This document shows, piece after piece, positions 1 to 8,843 of a stretch of 36,421 bases of DNA. The notes under the pieces were generated by a model. It did no database searches and was not told the DNA's origin. It worked only from the letters and a program-made list of their open reading frames with translations. Source of the DNA: Bacteroidales bacterium (GTDB taxonomy: Bacteria > Bacteroidota > Bacteroidia > Bacteroidales > UBA3824); contig JAFPZK010000034.1 in assembly GCA_017417315.1 (NCBI GenBank), positions 1-36,421 on the forward strand. Reading direction: 5' to 3'. Numbering within the stretch: position 1 is the stretch's first letter; every line of letters starts with the position of its first letter. The position numbers and the translations under genes were made by a program.

Positions 1-1
1 C

Positions 2-493
2 CCTGCGGGCATTTGTTGTTGGCATAGCGGTCCTAAAAGAGCCGTTCATGAATGGCCAAACAATACGTTCTTCGGTTCGTATGTTGCTGCGGCATACGGC
101 ACTGAAAGCAACGAAAAAGAACCTTACGCCCTCAAAAACAATATCAATCCCGTTGTTTTGAACACTGACGGTTCGATTGTAGGTTACAAATATTTTAACT
201 TTGATAATTTTAACGGCAAAAACAGCATTTGGCTTATGCTCGGAATGATACCTGAGGGCATTGACGGCAAGATTGAAGTTTTCATTGACCGTCCGTGGGC
301 AAAACAAGGCGGAAAACTTGTCGGCACTCTTGAATTAACTTCACAAATGCAGAAAACTTCCGCAGAATTTCCGATAAAACTCAGCGGCATTAACGATTTA
401 AAAGGCAAACATGCGGTCTATTTGGTTTTCAGTTCTCAGACCAAAGAAAAATCGCTTTGCACGTTAGAGACGATAAGGTTTGCGGGAAAATAA
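2..493 (+). CDS. C-terminal end of a probable secreted glycoside hydrolase with a CBM6-like domain (partial)
   Basis: The reading frame is open from base 2, so the gene begins outside the window; the internal TTG at 158 is not a credible start. The first visible residues (HEWPNNTFFGSYVAAAYGT) look like the end of a catalytic domain such as GH43. The remaining ~110 residues have the jelly-roll character of a CBM6-type carbohydrate-binding module, with NPVVLNTDGSIVGYKYFNF, a VFIDRPW stretch, a KLVGTLEL strand and a final HAVYLVF ... LETIRF strand. In that family the module binds polysaccharide and holds the enzyme on its substrate outside the cell. The hydrolase family and substrate cannot be decided from this fragment. 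The gene ends at a terminator shared with tyrS. Confidence 0.65.
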   Translation, partial: PAGICCWHSGPKRAVHEWPNNTFFGSYVAAAYGTESNEKEPYALKNNINPVVLNTDGSIVGYKYFNFDNFNGKNSIWLMLGMIPEGIDGKIEVFIDRPWAKQGGKLVGTLELTSQMQKTSAEFPIKLSGINDLKGKHAVYLVFSSQTKEKSLCTLETIRFAGK

Positions 494-519
494 GACGGCT
501 TAAAAATTGCAGAAAATAA

Positions 520-567
520 TAACAAAAAAAAGAGGCAAAATATTTCTATCTTGCCTCTTTTTTGTTA
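520..567. terminator. Bidirectional rho-independent terminator
   Basis: The left arm carries an A-tract followed by AGAGGCAA; after a 12-nt loop the right arm is TTGCCTCT followed by a T-tract. The stem therefore ends in a U-tract when read from either strand. It lies between the convergent ends of the glycoside-hydrolase-like gene (stop at 493) and tyrS (stop at 580), so it can serve both. Confidence 0.85.
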
Positions 568-579
568 TTAATAGTATTA

Positions 580-1878
580 CTATTCCGCCTTCAAAATAAA
601 CCAGTTCTTTTTTCCTTTCTTGACTAAAACATATTTTTCGTCCAAGAGGAAAGAGTTGTTTATTACGAGTTCGGCATCCGAAATTTTCTCCTGATTGATT
701 GAAAGTCCGTTTTCTTTGATTGTTCTGCGAACTTCACCTTTTGAGGCGAAACATTTCGACTTTTCCGCTAATAAATCCAAAACGCCGATACCGCTGCTCA
801 ATTCATCTTTTGAAATCGAAAACTGAGGTACGCCCGCAAAAACTGCTAAAAACGATTTCTCGTCCAAGGCTAACAACTGCTCTTTCGTTCCCTTGCCGAA
901 CAAAATCTGCGATGCCGCAACTGCCGTTTTGTAAGCCTCTTCGCCGTGAACCATTATCGTTATCCTCTTGGCTAATTCCGATTGAAGAACACGCACCGAA
1001 GGATTTTCTTTATGTTTAGCGACAAGACCTTCAATTTCTTCTTTCGATAACAACGTGTAAATCTTTATGTATCTTTCAGCATCTTCATCTGAGGTGTTTA
1101 TCCAAAACTGATAAAACTCGTATGGAGAAGTCAGTTTTTCGTCCAACCAAACGTTGCCTTTTTCCGTCTTTCCGAACTTTGTTCCGTCAGCCTTTTTAAT
1201 AAGCGGACACGTCAAACCGAAAGCCTCCGCTTCGTTGCCGTCAATTCTGCGGATTAACTCCATACCCGTCGTAATGTTGCCCCATTGGTCAGCACCGCCC
1301 ATTTGAAGTTTACAGTTTTTATACTTTCTCAAATAGTAGAAGTCATAACCCTGCATTAACTGATATGAAAATTCCGTAAAACTCATTCCTTCACGAGAAT
1401 CACTCGCAAAACGCTTCTTAACGGAATCTTTCGCCATCATATAATTAACGGTGATGTGCTTGCCGATGTCGCGGATAAAACTAATGAACGAAAAATCTTT
1501 CATCCAATCATAATTGTCAACTAATTCGGCTTTGTTAGGAGCGTCGCTTTCAAAGTCCAAAAACTTTGCTAACTGCGCTTTAATACATGCTTTGTTGTGG
1601 TTCAACGTCTTTTCGTCCAAGAGGTTACGCTCGGCAGACTTACCCGAAGGGTCGCCGACCATACCCGTCGCACCGCCAACCAAAGCAATAGGTTTATGTC
1701 CTGCCATCTGAAAATGTTTCAATATCATAATCGAAACCAAATGACCTATATGCAACGAATCAGCCGTCGGGTCAATACCAACATACGCCGTCGTCATCTC
1801 TTTCGCTAACTGCTCTTCCGTTCCCGGCATAATATCATGTATCATGCCGCGCCATTTCAAATCATCAATAAAACTCAT
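580..1878 (-). CDS. tyrS: Tyrosine--tRNA ligase
   Basis: Class I aminoacyl-tRNA synthetase that charges tRNA-Tyr with tyrosine in the cytoplasm. The 432-residue protein is full length for the bacterial TyrRS family. The HIGH motif is intact at residues 43-46 (SLHIGHL). The KMSKS loop is the usual TyrRS variant KFGKT at 234-238. The tyrosine pocket signature [10 protein letters not shown] lies near 192-201. The last ~70 residues have the pattern of an S4 RNA-binding domain ([16 protein letters not shown]). The ATG at 1878 fits the conserved N-terminus. It is the last gene of a minus-strand run after the cyclophilin and pheS genes, but a 154-bp palindromic repeat separates it from pheS and may weaken readthrough. 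Confidence 0.97.
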   Translation of the reverse strand: MSFIDDLKWRGMIHDIMPGTEEQLAKEMTTAYVGIDPTADSLHIGHLVSIMILKHFQMAGHKPIALVGGATGMVGDPSGKSAERNLLDEKTLNHNKACIKAQLAKFLDFESDAPNKAELVDNYDWMKDFSFISFIRDIGKHITVNYMMAKDSVKKRFASDSREGMSFTEFSYQLMQGYDFYYLRKYKNCKLQMGGADQWGNITTGMELIRRIDGNEAEAFGLTCPLIKKADGTKFGKTEKGNVWLDEKLTSPYEFYQFWINTSDEDAERYIKIYTLLSKEEIEGLVAKHKENPSVRVLQSELAKRITIMVHGEEAYKTAVAASQILFGKGTKEQLLALDEKSFLAVFAGVPQFSISKDELSSGIGVLDLLAEKSKCFASKGEVRRTIKENGLSINQEKISDAELVINNSFLLDEKYVLVKKGKKNWFILKAE

Positions 1879-1896
1879 TTTTTATTTTTTTTCTTT

Positions 1897-2050
1897 GTTC
1901 TTTTTTGAAAAAAAGAACCAAAAAACTTTTATATTCGGCTCGTTTCACTCGCCGGATGTTAGCACCGTTACAGTAAGAACGTCCGGCGAACGCAGTGAGC
2001 CGAATATAAAAGTTTTCCGGTTCCCTTTTTTAAAAGGGAACAAAAAATTA
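1897..2050. repeat. 154-bp palindromic repeat element, copy 1
   Basis: The element has three palindromes in a row: a small hairpin (GTTCTTTTTT / AAAAAAGAAC, 1897-1918), a large interrupted inverted repeat with outer arms AACTTTTATATTCGGC and GCCGAATATAAAAGTT around 1923-2014, and a third hairpin (GTTCCC / GGGAAC, 2020-2041). Copy 2 at 8844-8997 has the same length and aligns without gaps. Its right end runs into the pheS stop codon (TTA on this strand, 2048-2050). No ORF inside it is credible. It resembles a non-autonomous REP/MITE-like element and could act as a terminator or mRNA-stabilising structure. Confidence 0.85.
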
Positions 2051-3061
2051 ATATTTAAATCTTGATAAAAATTTCATATCATTCTCGAAAAACATTCTGA
2101 TGTCGGTAACGCCGTATCGGAGCATTGCGGTGCGTTCGATACCCATACCGAAAGCGAAGCCTGAATATACTTCGGGGTCGATACCGCAGTTTCTGAGAAC
2201 GTTAGGGTGAACCATTCCGCAGCCGAGAATTTCTAACCAGCCGCTGTTTTTGCATATTCCGCAGCCTTTACCGCCGCAAATCGAGCATGAAACGTCCATT
2301 TCGGCACTCGGCTCGGTGAACGGGAAATACGACGGACGGAGACGAATCTCGGTTTTTTCGCCGTAAAATTCTTTCGCAAAATACATTAACGTCTGTTTCA
2401 AATCTGCGAACGAAACGTTTTTGTCAATGTATAAACCTTCGATTTGGTGGAAAATACAGTGCGAACGTGCTGAAACCGCTTCGTTTCTGAAAACCCGTCC
2501 GGGAACTAAAACCCTGATAGGCGGCTGTTGTTTTTCCATAACGCGCACCTGACCGCCGGAAGTATGCGTGCGGAGCAGAATATCGGGATTTGTCTCGATG
2601 AAAAATGTGTCCTGCATATCGCGTGCGGGGTGTTCGGGCGGAAAGTTCAACGCCGTGAAATTATGATAATCGTCTTCTATTTCCTGACCTTCTGCAACCG
2701 TAAAACCGAGCCTTGAAAAAATTTCAATAATCTCGTTTTTAACCATCGTAATCGGGTGGTGAGAGCCGAGGTTGTGATTAGGACCGGGAAGCGTGATGTC
2801 TAAGTCATTCGGCTTTGACAACTGGTCTTCAAGAGCCTCCTGAGCGGCGGCTATCTTGCTTTCAACCAATGTTTTAAGCGAGTTAATTTTCTGACCGTAC
2901 TCACGTTTTTCTTCCGGTTTTACCTTTTTGAACTCGGCAAAAATCTCATTTAAAATACCTTTTTTTGAAAGATATTTCAAACGGAGTTCTTCGGCTTTTT
3001 CTTTTGTATCAACGGCGAAGGTTTCAACCTCGGCCATCAAATCTTTAATTTTTTCTATCAT
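2048..3061 (-). CDS. pheS: Phenylalanine--tRNA ligase alpha subunit
   Basis: Catalytic alpha subunit of the alpha2-beta2 class II PheRS, which charges tRNA-Phe. The 337-residue length is normal. An N-terminal coiled-coil region (residues ~1-90) is followed by the class II core: motif 1 around LGSHHPITMVKNEIIEIF, motif 2 around VLVPGRVFRNEAVSARSH with FHQIEGLYID, and motif 3 in the C-terminal GFAFGMGIERTAML. A cysteine cluster, CSICGGKGCGIC, sits in the usual insertion. The beta subunit gene (pheT) is not nearby, which is common in Bacteroidota. The start lies 11 nt after the cyclophilin stop, so the two genes are probably co-transcribed. Confidence 0.97.
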   Translation of the reverse strand: MIEKIKDLMAEVETFAVDTKEKAEELRLKYLSKKGILNEIFAEFKKVKPEEKREYGQKINSLKTLVESKIAAAQEALEDQLSKPNDLDITLPGPNHNLGSHHPITMVKNEIIEIFSRLGFTVAEGQEIEDDYHNFTALNFPPEHPARDMQDTFFIETNPDILLRTHTSGGQVRVMEKQQPPIRVLVPGRVFRNEAVSARSHCIFHQIEGLYIDKNVSFADLKQTLMYFAKEFYGEKTEIRLRPSYFPFTEPSAEMDVSCSICGGKGCGICKNSGWLEILGCGMVHPNVLRNCGIDPEVYSGFAFGMGIERTAMLRYGVTDIRMFFENDMKFLSRFKY

Positions 3062-3072
3062 CTTGATATACT

Positions 3073-3735
3073 TTATTTTACAACCGTAGCCTTAATGATT
3101 TTGATGTCTTGTGTCGGACGGTCTGCTTTGTCTTTTTCTGCGCCTGCAATTTGGTCTACAACGTCCATTCCTTCAACAACCTGTCCGAAAACCGTATATT
3201 GAGCGTCCAAAGTCGGTGCGCCGCCTACTTCTTCGTAATCTTTCAACTGCTGGTCTGAAAATTCAAAACCGTAACGGGAATATTGTTTTAATGTTGAAGC
3301 GGGAGTTTTCTGTCCGTCAACGATATAAAACTGCGAGCCAGAACTTCTGCGCATGGGATTGCCTTGGTCGCCGGTTCTTGCTGCTGCTACTGCGCCGCGT
3401 TTGTGATAATGAGCGGGGACGATTTCGGCGGGAAGAGTGTAGCCCGGTCCGCCTGAACCTAATCTTGCGCCCGCTTCGGCGGTTTTGCTTTCGGGGTCGC
3501 CGGTCTGAATCATAAAGCCTTTAATAACACGGTGAAACAAAATGCCGTCATAAAAGCCTTCGTTAACTAATTTCAAAAAATTGTCCCTGTGGACGGGGGT
3601 GTCATTAAAAAGTTCGATTTTAATGTTTCCCAAAGATGTTTCTAATAATATCATAGCGTTTTGTGATTTCTTTTGTGCGAGGCTTGCCGTAAAAACGGCA
3701 AATGTCAGCACCGTTAACAAAAAAATTTTTTTCAT
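3073..3735 (-). CDS. Secreted cyclophilin-type peptidyl-prolyl cis-trans isomerase
   Basis: Catalyses cis-trans isomerisation of X-Pro peptide bonds, probably as a periplasmic folding helper. Residues 1-20 form a signal peptide (MKKIFLLTVLTFAVFTASLA, then QKK). The cyclophilin core follows, with TSLGNIKIELFND, the FHRVIKGFMIQTGDP active-site stretch, GSGGPGYTLPAEI, the SGSQFYIV strand and TVFGQVVEGMDVVDQI. The catalytic arginine of the FHR motif is present. The stretch near RRSSGSQFYI replaces the usual NTNGSQFFI, as in many Bacteroidota homologues. It is the first gene of the run leading to pheS and tyrS, and a -7 box lies 28 nt upstream. Confidence 0.92.
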   Translation of the reverse strand: MKKIFLLTVLTFAVFTASLAQKKSQNAMILLETSLGNIKIELFNDTPVHRDNFLKLVNEGFYDGILFHRVIKGFMIQTGDPESKTAEAGARLGSGGPGYTLPAEIVPAHYHKRGAVAAARTGDQGNPMRRSSGSQFYIVDGQKTPASTLKQYSRYGFEFSDQQLKDYEEVGGAPTLDAQYTVFGQVVEGMDVVDQIAGAEKDKADRPTQDIKIIKATVVK

Positions 3736-3762
3736 AAAAAAATAGTTTTTTTTTTACGGCTG

Positions 3763-3770
3763 CAAATTTA
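3763..3770 (-). promoter_or_regulatory. Bacteroidota-type -7 box for the cyclophilin-pheS run
   Basis: Read on the minus strand this is TAAATTTG, matching the TAnnTTTG consensus, 28 nt before the cyclophilin ATG. No clear TTTG -33 element is visible at 19-21 nt, so the call rests on the -7 box alone. Confidence 0.55.
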
Positions 3771-3854
3771 AGTGTTTTTTTTGTTTTTTAAAAGTAAAAT
3801 TTTTAGGGATTTTCTTTGAATATTAATTTTATGTATACTTTTTTTGAGTTTTTT

Positions 3855-3885
3855 TTTGTTTTTCTGTAAAAAGCAATTAAATTTG
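3855..3885 (+). promoter_or_regulatory. Consensus Bacteroidota promoter for the histidine kinase operon
   Basis: TTTG at 3855-3858, a 19-nt spacer, then TAAATTTG at 3878-3885 is an exact match to the TTTG-N19-TAnnTTTG pattern. It decides the start of the kinase. An ATG at 3844 lies upstream of the promoter and cannot be on this transcript, whereas the ATG at 3904 lies ~19 nt after the -7 box. Confidence 0.8.
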
Positions 3886-3903
3886 CGGCAAAAAATATTG
3901 CTG

Positions 3904-4965
3904 ATGAAAAAAAAGGAGCAGAAAATATCTTTATTTATATCGGTTATAGTTGCCGCAGTTATGTTTACGGCAATGTCGGTTGTCTGTAAGGACGGTACGG
4001 CGGATCATACCGTTAATATACTGAGGGTGATTATTCCTTTGGTCTCGGGCGTAGTTTTGTATTTTATATTGACTAAGGTTTTTCATCAATTTGTAGCCGA
4101 ACAGGTAAAACCTATTTACGGCACTTTGGAAAAATTTTCAAAACAAGACGAGGAGTATAAACTCAAACCCGTTTCTGACGATACCAACAAAATCGTTGCT
4201 CAGGTTAACGAGGAGGTTGCTAAATGGGTGAAAGACAAATCAAAAGAAATATCAATACTTAAATCAAACGAAAAATACAGAAAAGAATATCTCGGCAACG
4301 TTTCGCATGAACTTAAAACGCCGCTTTTTAATATTCAGGGTTATATAACTACCTTGATGGACGGCGGTTTGGACGACCCGGAAATCAACGTAAAATATTT
4401 GCAGCGTGCTGAAAAAAACATTAACCGCTTGATTTCTATTGTTCAAGACCTTGAAACTATTTCAAAACTCGAAACAGGTAATTTAAAACTCGTTATCGAA
4501 AATTTTGATGTTGCCGATACTATAAAAGAGGTGTTTGAATTTAACGAATTAAAAGCCGAAAATAAGAAAATTTCGTTGAAATTTTTTCAGAAAACCAAAA
4601 CTTCGCCGGTTATGGTTGCGGCAGACAAGATGAGGATTTATGAGGTTATCAACAACTTGGTAGTAAATTCGATAAATTACGGCAAAGAAGGCGGTACGAC
4701 CTCAGTAGGTATTTTTGATATTGACAACAAATGGCTTATTGAGGTTCAGGATGACGGCATAGGAATCAGTGAAGAAAACCTTCAAAGAGTTTTTGAGAGG
4801 TTTTTCAGGGTTGACAAGTCGCGCAGTTCGCAAAACGGCGGCACTGGTTTAGGGCTTGCAATCGTAAAGCATATTTTAGAGGCTCACGGTGAAGGTATCA
4901 CCGTAAAGAGCAGAATTAATGAAGGTACGACTTTTTCATTCACGTTGAAGAAGGCTAAAATATAA
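3904..4965 (+). CDS. Membrane-bound sensor histidine kinase (PhoR-like)
   Basis: Two-component kinase of 353 residues. Two close transmembrane helices (about residues 8-27 and 40-60) leave only a very short loop outside, so it probably senses membrane or cytoplasmic state or uses a partner. A short linker helix leads to the H-box NVSHELKTPLFNIQGY (phospho-acceptor His135). The ATPase domain shows the N-box NLVVNSINYGKEGG, the G1 motif DDGIGIS, an F-box (RVFERFFRVDKSRSS) and the G2 motif GGTGLGLAIVKHI. The start at 3904 is preferred over one at 3844 because a consensus promoter lies between them. The response-regulator gene begins 10 nt after the stop, so it is the likely partner. Confidence 0.9.
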   Translation: MKKKEQKISLFISVIVAAVMFTAMSVVCKDGTADHTVNILRVIIPLVSGVVLYFILTKVFHQFVAEQVKPIYGTLEKFSKQDEEYKLKPVSDDTNKIVAQVNEEVAKWVKDKSKEISILKSNEKYRKEYLGNVSHELKTPLFNIQGYITTLMDGGLDDPEINVKYLQRAEKNINRLISIVQDLETISKLETGNLKLVIENFDVADTIKEVFEFNELKAENKKISLKFFQKTKTSPVMVAADKMRIYEVINNLVVNSINYGKEGGTTSVGIFDIDNKWLIEVQDDGIGISEENLQRVFERFFRVDKSRSSQNGGTGLGLAIVKHILEAHGEGITVKSRINEGTTFSFTLKKAKI

Positions 4966-4975
4966 ACATATTACT

Positions 4976-5668
4976 ATGGAAAATTATAAGATTCTACTTG
5001 TTGACGACGAAACGGACATTCTTGACTTTTTGTCGTACAATTTAAAGAAAGCCGGTTACACGGTTTTTACGGCTAACAACGGCAAAGACGCTTTGAAATT
5101 AGCCAAGCAATACATTCCGCATCTTATCATTCTTGACGTGATGATGCCGGAAATGGACGGTATAGAAACCTGCGAAGAAATCCGCAAGCAACCTGCTTTG
5201 AATAATACGGTTGTGGCGTTCTTGACGGCAAGAAGCGAAGATTATTCGCAAATAGCCGGTTTTGAGGCGGGTGCTGATGATTACATCGCAAAACCGATAA
5301 AACCGAAAGTTTTGGTTTCGAGAGTAAGTGCGCTTCTTAAACGTTTCGGCAAAACAGAAGATACGCCTGAGACTCCCGAAAGCAATATTATCCGTCTCGG
5401 CGACCTTGTTATCGACAAAGAAAAATACACTGTTATTAATAACGGTGAAGAACTTTCGTTGCCCAGAAAAGAGTTTTCATTGCTTTTGCTTTTGATTTCA
5501 AAACCCGAAAAAGTTTTCACCAGAGAGGAGATTTATTCTGCAATTTGGGGCGACTCCATTGTTGTCGGCGACAGAACCATTGACGTTCATATCAGAAAAT
5601 TGCGCGAAAAAATCGGCGAGGATTATATCCGTACCGTAAAAGGTGTCGGTTATAAATTTGTTGATTAA
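4976..5668 (+). CDS. OmpR/PhoB-family response regulator
   Basis: Partner of the upstream kinase, 230 residues. The receiver domain (1-~120) has the acidic pair D10/D11, phospho-acceptor D54 in LIILDVMMPEMDG, the conserved Thr in FLTAR and the Lys in YIAKPIKP. A linker follows, then a winged-helix DNA-binding domain (~135-230) with EFSLLLLLISKPEKVFTREE, a recognition-helix region around GDRTIDVHIRKLREKI and the terminal TVKGVGYKF hairpin. It is probably a PhoB-like transcription factor. Its regulon cannot be told from the window, but the SPFH gene that follows on the same strand 39 nt later could be co-transcribed. Confidence 0.95.
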   Translation: MENYKILLVDDETDILDFLSYNLKKAGYTVFTANNGKDALKLAKQYIPHLIILDVMMPEMDGIETCEEIRKQPALNNTVVAFLTARSEDYSQIAGFEAGADDYIAKPIKPKVLVSRVSALLKRFGKTEDTPETPESNIIRLGDLVIDKEKYTVINNGEELSLPRKEFSLLLLLISKPEKVFTREEIYSAIWGDSIVVGDRTIDVHIRKLREKIGEDYIRTVKGVGYKFVD

Positions 5669-5707
5669 GCACATTTTATTTACATTAACTTTAAATTTTT
5701 TATCATT

Positions 5708-6655
5708 ATGGAAGTAAAAACAAGCGGCGGTGCAAATAAACCGCAGGGTAAAACGGTGTTATTAATTGTGGTTCTTGTCGGACTTTTTTTTGTTTTTCTT
5801 GACAGTTACCAAGTTATTGAGCCGGACGAAAGGGGTGTTGCTGTAAGACTCGGAGAGATTACTTCCGACGAGCCGATTCAACCCGGTTTTCATTGGAAAG
5901 TTCCGTTTTTGACCTCAATTGAGACATTTTCAATCGTGCCTAAAACTTACGAAGTAACTTTTACCGTAGGTGATGACGGCGCGATTACCAAGGATATGCA
6001 AACTCTCGGTGCAACGGTTGTTGTCCGTTATAATTATGACGAAAACCGTATTATAGAAATCGTTAAGAAATACAGAAATTCGTCAATCATCGAGAATGCG
6101 ATGAAAGATTGTATTAAAGCATCACTTAAAGAGACGACGGGTAAGTACTCTATTTATGACTTAGTTAGTCAACAAGATGCAATTACGGCGCAGGTTTCGG
6201 AAGTTGTATTAAAGCGTATGCAGGATAATTATCCTGTCTTGATAAATTCTACGACGATAACTAATTTTGACTGGTCGGAGGATTTTGACAAGCAAATCCG
6301 CGAGACAGCAAACCGTACTCAGCAGGTTAAACAGGCCGAACAAGAGGCTAACATAGCGGCTGCTCAGGCTCAGAAACTTGTCAAAGAGGCTGAGGCAAGA
6401 AAACAAGCGGCAGAACTTGATGCAGAAGCCGAAATCGCAACGGCAAGAGGTGCGGCAGAGGCTAAAAAACTTGCAGCCGATGCTCAGGCATACGAAAACC
6501 AGAAAATTGCTCAAAACCTTGCTACAATGCAGGCTCAGTGGAATTATGAAGTTAATTTGCAGCGTGCTAAAAACTGGAACGGCAAAGAAGTTCCTGATGC
6601 TGCATACATTGTTCCGGGTACGGGCGCAGTAGTTCCGCTAACAAACGGGAAATAA
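5708..6655 (+). CDS. SPFH/band-7 (prohibitin/HflC-like) membrane protein
   Basis: Integral membrane protein of the stomatin/prohibitin/flotillin/HflC superfamily, whose oligomers form membrane scaffolds and modulate proteases such as FtsH. One N-terminal transmembrane helix (about residues 17-34, VLLIVVLVGLFFVFLDS) is followed by the SPFH core starting at YQVIEPDERGVAVRLGEI. A long Ala/Glu/Gln-rich coiled coil runs from about residue 200 to 280 (QAEQEANIAAAQAQKL). The final ~35 residues end in a Pro/Gly-rich tail. Its 315 residues are normal for the prohibitin-like branch. No hflK or ftsH partner is in the window, so HflC itself is not claimed. Confidence 0.88.
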   Translation: MEVKTSGGANKPQGKTVLLIVVLVGLFFVFLDSYQVIEPDERGVAVRLGEITSDEPIQPGFHWKVPFLTSIETFSIVPKTYEVTFTVGDDGAITKDMQTLGATVVVRYNYDENRIIEIVKKYRNSSIIENAMKDCIKASLKETTGKYSIYDLVSQQDAITAQVSEVVLKRMQDNYPVLINSTTITNFDWSEDFDKQIRETANRTQQVKQAEQEANIAAAQAQKLVKEAEARKQAAELDAEAEIATARGAAEAKKLAADAQAYENQKIAQNLATMQAQWNYEVNLQRAKNWNGKEVPDAAYIVPGTGAVVPLTNGK

Positions 6656-6707
6656 TTTATTAATACAAAGTTTATAAAAATTGAAAATTATATTAACCGT
6701 TTTTTTC

Positions 6708-6715
6708 TAACTTTG
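6708..6715 (+). promoter_or_regulatory. Possible -7 box before the SDR-like gene
   Basis: TAACTTTG fits TAnnTTTG. It overlaps the most upstream possible TTG start (6713), which argues that translation begins further in, for example at 6743. No good -33 box is present at the standard spacing. Confidence 0.45.
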
Positions 6716-6742
6716 CGAAGTTGGAATAAAACGGTTATTATT

Positions 6743-7789
6743 TTGAAAAGCGGTGTATATCTTATAATCGGAGCGACGGATATGGTCGGGGCGCATTTGG
6801 CATGCGTTCTGCTCAAAGAGGGGTATACTGTACGCGCAACGTATTGTGAAGGCGATGATATAAACAAAACAAAACATTATCTCAGTTTTTATTCTGACGA
6901 TTACGCAAATATTTTCAACGAAATAAAATGGGTAGAGGCTTGTCCCTGTAATTATGATTCTCTAATTGAGGCAACCAGTGGCGTTGATGTTGTTTATGTT
7001 TGTAAGTATCCGATTTTTAGTGTTAACAGAAAGTTACAGGATTATATTGAAGGTCTAAAAAATTTGCTTTCGGCTTTAAGAGAAACTAAGGTTGGTTATG
7101 TTTATTATATTTCAAGTTTAGATACCTTGGGCGATGAGCCTGAATTTAAGGAAATTACCGAACAATCACAAAGAAATCCGAAAGGCAATTATCCTAAAAT
7201 TTCTCAGTTGAATTATCTCTGTGAAATGGAGGTTTTGCGTGCTTTGAATGAGGATTTGAAAGGTTGTATCGTTAATACGGGAATTGTTTTAGGACCGGGT
7301 GATTGGCGTTATGATTCGTCGCGGTTGTTTTCGTTAGCGGCTACATACGGTTTTTATACGAAAGGTGTTACGGGGTTTGTCGGGGTTTATGATGTCGTGA
7401 AATGTCTTATGAGTTTGTCCCGTAGAGAAATTACCGGCGAGAGATTTATTTTGGTTTCACAGAATATGAGTTATTATCAGGTTTTGAAACTTATTTCGCA
7501 GCATTTCGGCACGGAGAGTAATTTAAAGTATGCGGGAGGTTTCAGAATGTTTGCTTATAAGTGTTGTTATATCATCAAATCGCTTTTGACAGGTCGTCGT
7601 CCGATTTTAGATTCTACATATTTCGACCGGATTGAGTCTTTCAAACTTTATTCTAATGCTAAAAGTCTCGGTATGTTAATTGTTGATTATGAAGATATTA
7701 GCGATGTCGTGAAAAAAATTTGCGATATTTATCTCAAAGAAAATGCTCCGAAAATGAAAAAATTTTATAAGTTTGCATGTTTAGTTTAA
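6743..7789 (+). CDS. Extended SDR-like NAD(P)-binding protein, catalytic pair apparently degenerate
   Basis: The N-terminus is a Rossmann fold, with [20 protein letters not shown] giving a GxxxxxG nucleotide loop, then [10 protein letters not shown] and [15 protein letters not shown] strands as in extended short-chain dehydrogenases (NAD-dependent epimerase/dehydratase family). [21 protein letters not shown] and [18 protein letters not shown] are the usual substrate-domain landmarks. By eye, YLCEMEV aligns with the family's SKYLAEQEV stretch. That puts Leu-Asn where Ser-Lys normally sits, so the YxxxK pair is not evident. The TTG at 6743 places Met five residues before the first strand; starts at 6713 (TTG) or 6779 (ATG) are less likely. 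The C-terminus has a hydrophobic segment near [14 protein letters not shown]. Substrate unknown. Confidence 0.7.
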   Translation: MKSGVYLIIGATDMVGAHLACVLLKEGYTVRATYCEGDDINKTKHYLSFYSDDYANIFNEIKWVEACPCNYDSLIEATSGVDVVYVCKYPIFSVNRKLQDYIEGLKNLLSALRETKVGYVYYISSLDTLGDEPEFKEITEQSQRNPKGNYPKISQLNYLCEMEVLRALNEDLKGCIVNTGIVLGPGDWRYDSSRLFSLAATYGFYTKGVTGFVGVYDVVKCLMSLSRREITGERFILVSQNMSYYQVLKLISQHFGTESNLKYAGGFRMFAYKCCYIIKSLLTGRRPILDSTYFDRIESFKLYSNAKSLGMLIVDYEDISDVVKKICDIYLKENAPKMKKFYKFACLV

Positions 7790-7811
7790 GAGCATTAGGA
7801 TTTCAACGATT

Positions 7812-8837
7812 ATGGACATCAGAGCGGTAAATAACATATCAGAAAAGGAAAAGGAACTTGACAAAAAACTCCGCCCTTTGACTTTTGACGACTTTAACGG
7901 ACAAAAAAAACTCAGGGAAAATCTTGAAATTTTTGTCAAAGCGGCAAAATTAAGGGGTGAAGCTTTAGACCATGTGTTGTTTCACGGACCTCCGGGCTTG
8001 GGCAAAACTACGCTTTCTAATATTATTGCTAACGAGTTAGGCGTGGGAATGAAGACGACTTCTGGTCCCGTGCTTGATAAACCCGGCGATTTAGCGGGTC
8101 TGTTAACAAATCTTGACGAAAGGGACGTTTTGTTTATTGACGAAATTCACCGTCTAAGTCCCGTTGTTGAAGAATATTTGTATTCGGCAATGGAGGATTA
8201 TAAAATCGACATTATGATTGACAAAGGTCCGGCTGCGAGGTCGGTACAATTGTCGCTTAATCCTTTTACGCTTGTCGGCGCGACTACACGTTCAGGACTT
8301 TTGACCGCACCTTTAAGGGCAAGATTCGGCATAAATCTTCTGTTGGAGTATTATGACGTTGAGGTTTTGTCAAGAATTATAATACGTGCCGCCGGAATTT
8401 TGAACGTTGAAATTGATGCGCCTGCTGCCGGTGAAATTGCCTCACGCAGCCGAGGAACGCCACGTATTGCAAATTCTTTGTTAAGACGAGTCAGAGATTT
8501 TGCACAGGTGAAAGGCACGGGGAAAATCGACCTTGAAATCACGAAATACGCTCTTGACAATCTCAACATTGATTCTCTCGGTCTTGACGAAATGGACAAT
8601 AAAATTCTTTGTACCATTATTGACAAGTTTCAAGGCGGACCTGTCGGTCTTAACACCTTAGCGACTGCTGTCGGCGAAGATTCGGGAACGATAGAAGAGG
8701 TTTACGAGCCGTATTTGATTATGGAGGGACTGTTAGAACGCACTCCGAGGGGACGTGTCGTAACGGATTTCGCGTACAAACATCTCGGCAAAAACAGAAT
8801 TTCTCCCGAAGACGAAATACAATTGGAATTATTTTAG
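7812..8837 (+). CDS. ruvB: Holliday junction branch migration DNA helicase RuvB
   Basis: AAA+ motor of the RuvABC resolvasome, driving branch migration of Holliday junctions in recombinational repair. The 341-residue protein is full length. It starts with the family's [19 protein letters not shown] and has Walker [10 protein letters not shown] (about 61-69), Walker [11 protein letters not shown], sensor 1 in [12 protein letters not shown] and the arginine finger region APLRARFGI. The C-terminal winged helix includes [21 protein letters not shown] and ends in RTPRGRVVT. It lies 22 nt after the SDR-like gene. Its 3' end faces asnA across the second copy of the 154-bp palindromic repeat. ruvA and ruvC are not in the window. 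Confidence 0.97.
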   Translation: MDIRAVNNISEKEKELDKKLRPLTFDDFNGQKKLRENLEIFVKAAKLRGEALDHVLFHGPPGLGKTTLSNIIANELGVGMKTTSGPVLDKPGDLAGLLTNLDERDVLFIDEIHRLSPVVEEYLYSAMEDYKIDIMIDKGPAARSVQLSLNPFTLVGATTRSGLLTAPLRARFGINLLLEYYDVEVLSRIIIRAAGILNVEIDAPAAGEIASRSRGTPRIANSLLRRVRDFAQVKGTGKIDLEITKYALDNLNIDSLGLDEMDNKILCTIIDKFQGGPVGLNTLATAVGEDSGTIEEVYEPYLIMEGLLERTPRGRVVTDFAYKHLGKNRISPEDEIQLELF

Positions 8838-8843
8838 GACTTA

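Noticed and set aside
1844..2065. A 73-codon plus-strand ORF
   Set aside because: It runs through the palindromic repeat and the ends of two minus-strand genes and has no recognisable protein character.
3844..3903. Upstream start that adds 20 residues to the histidine kinase
   Set aside because: It lies upstream of and through the consensus promoter at 3855-3885; the ATG at 3904 is better placed.
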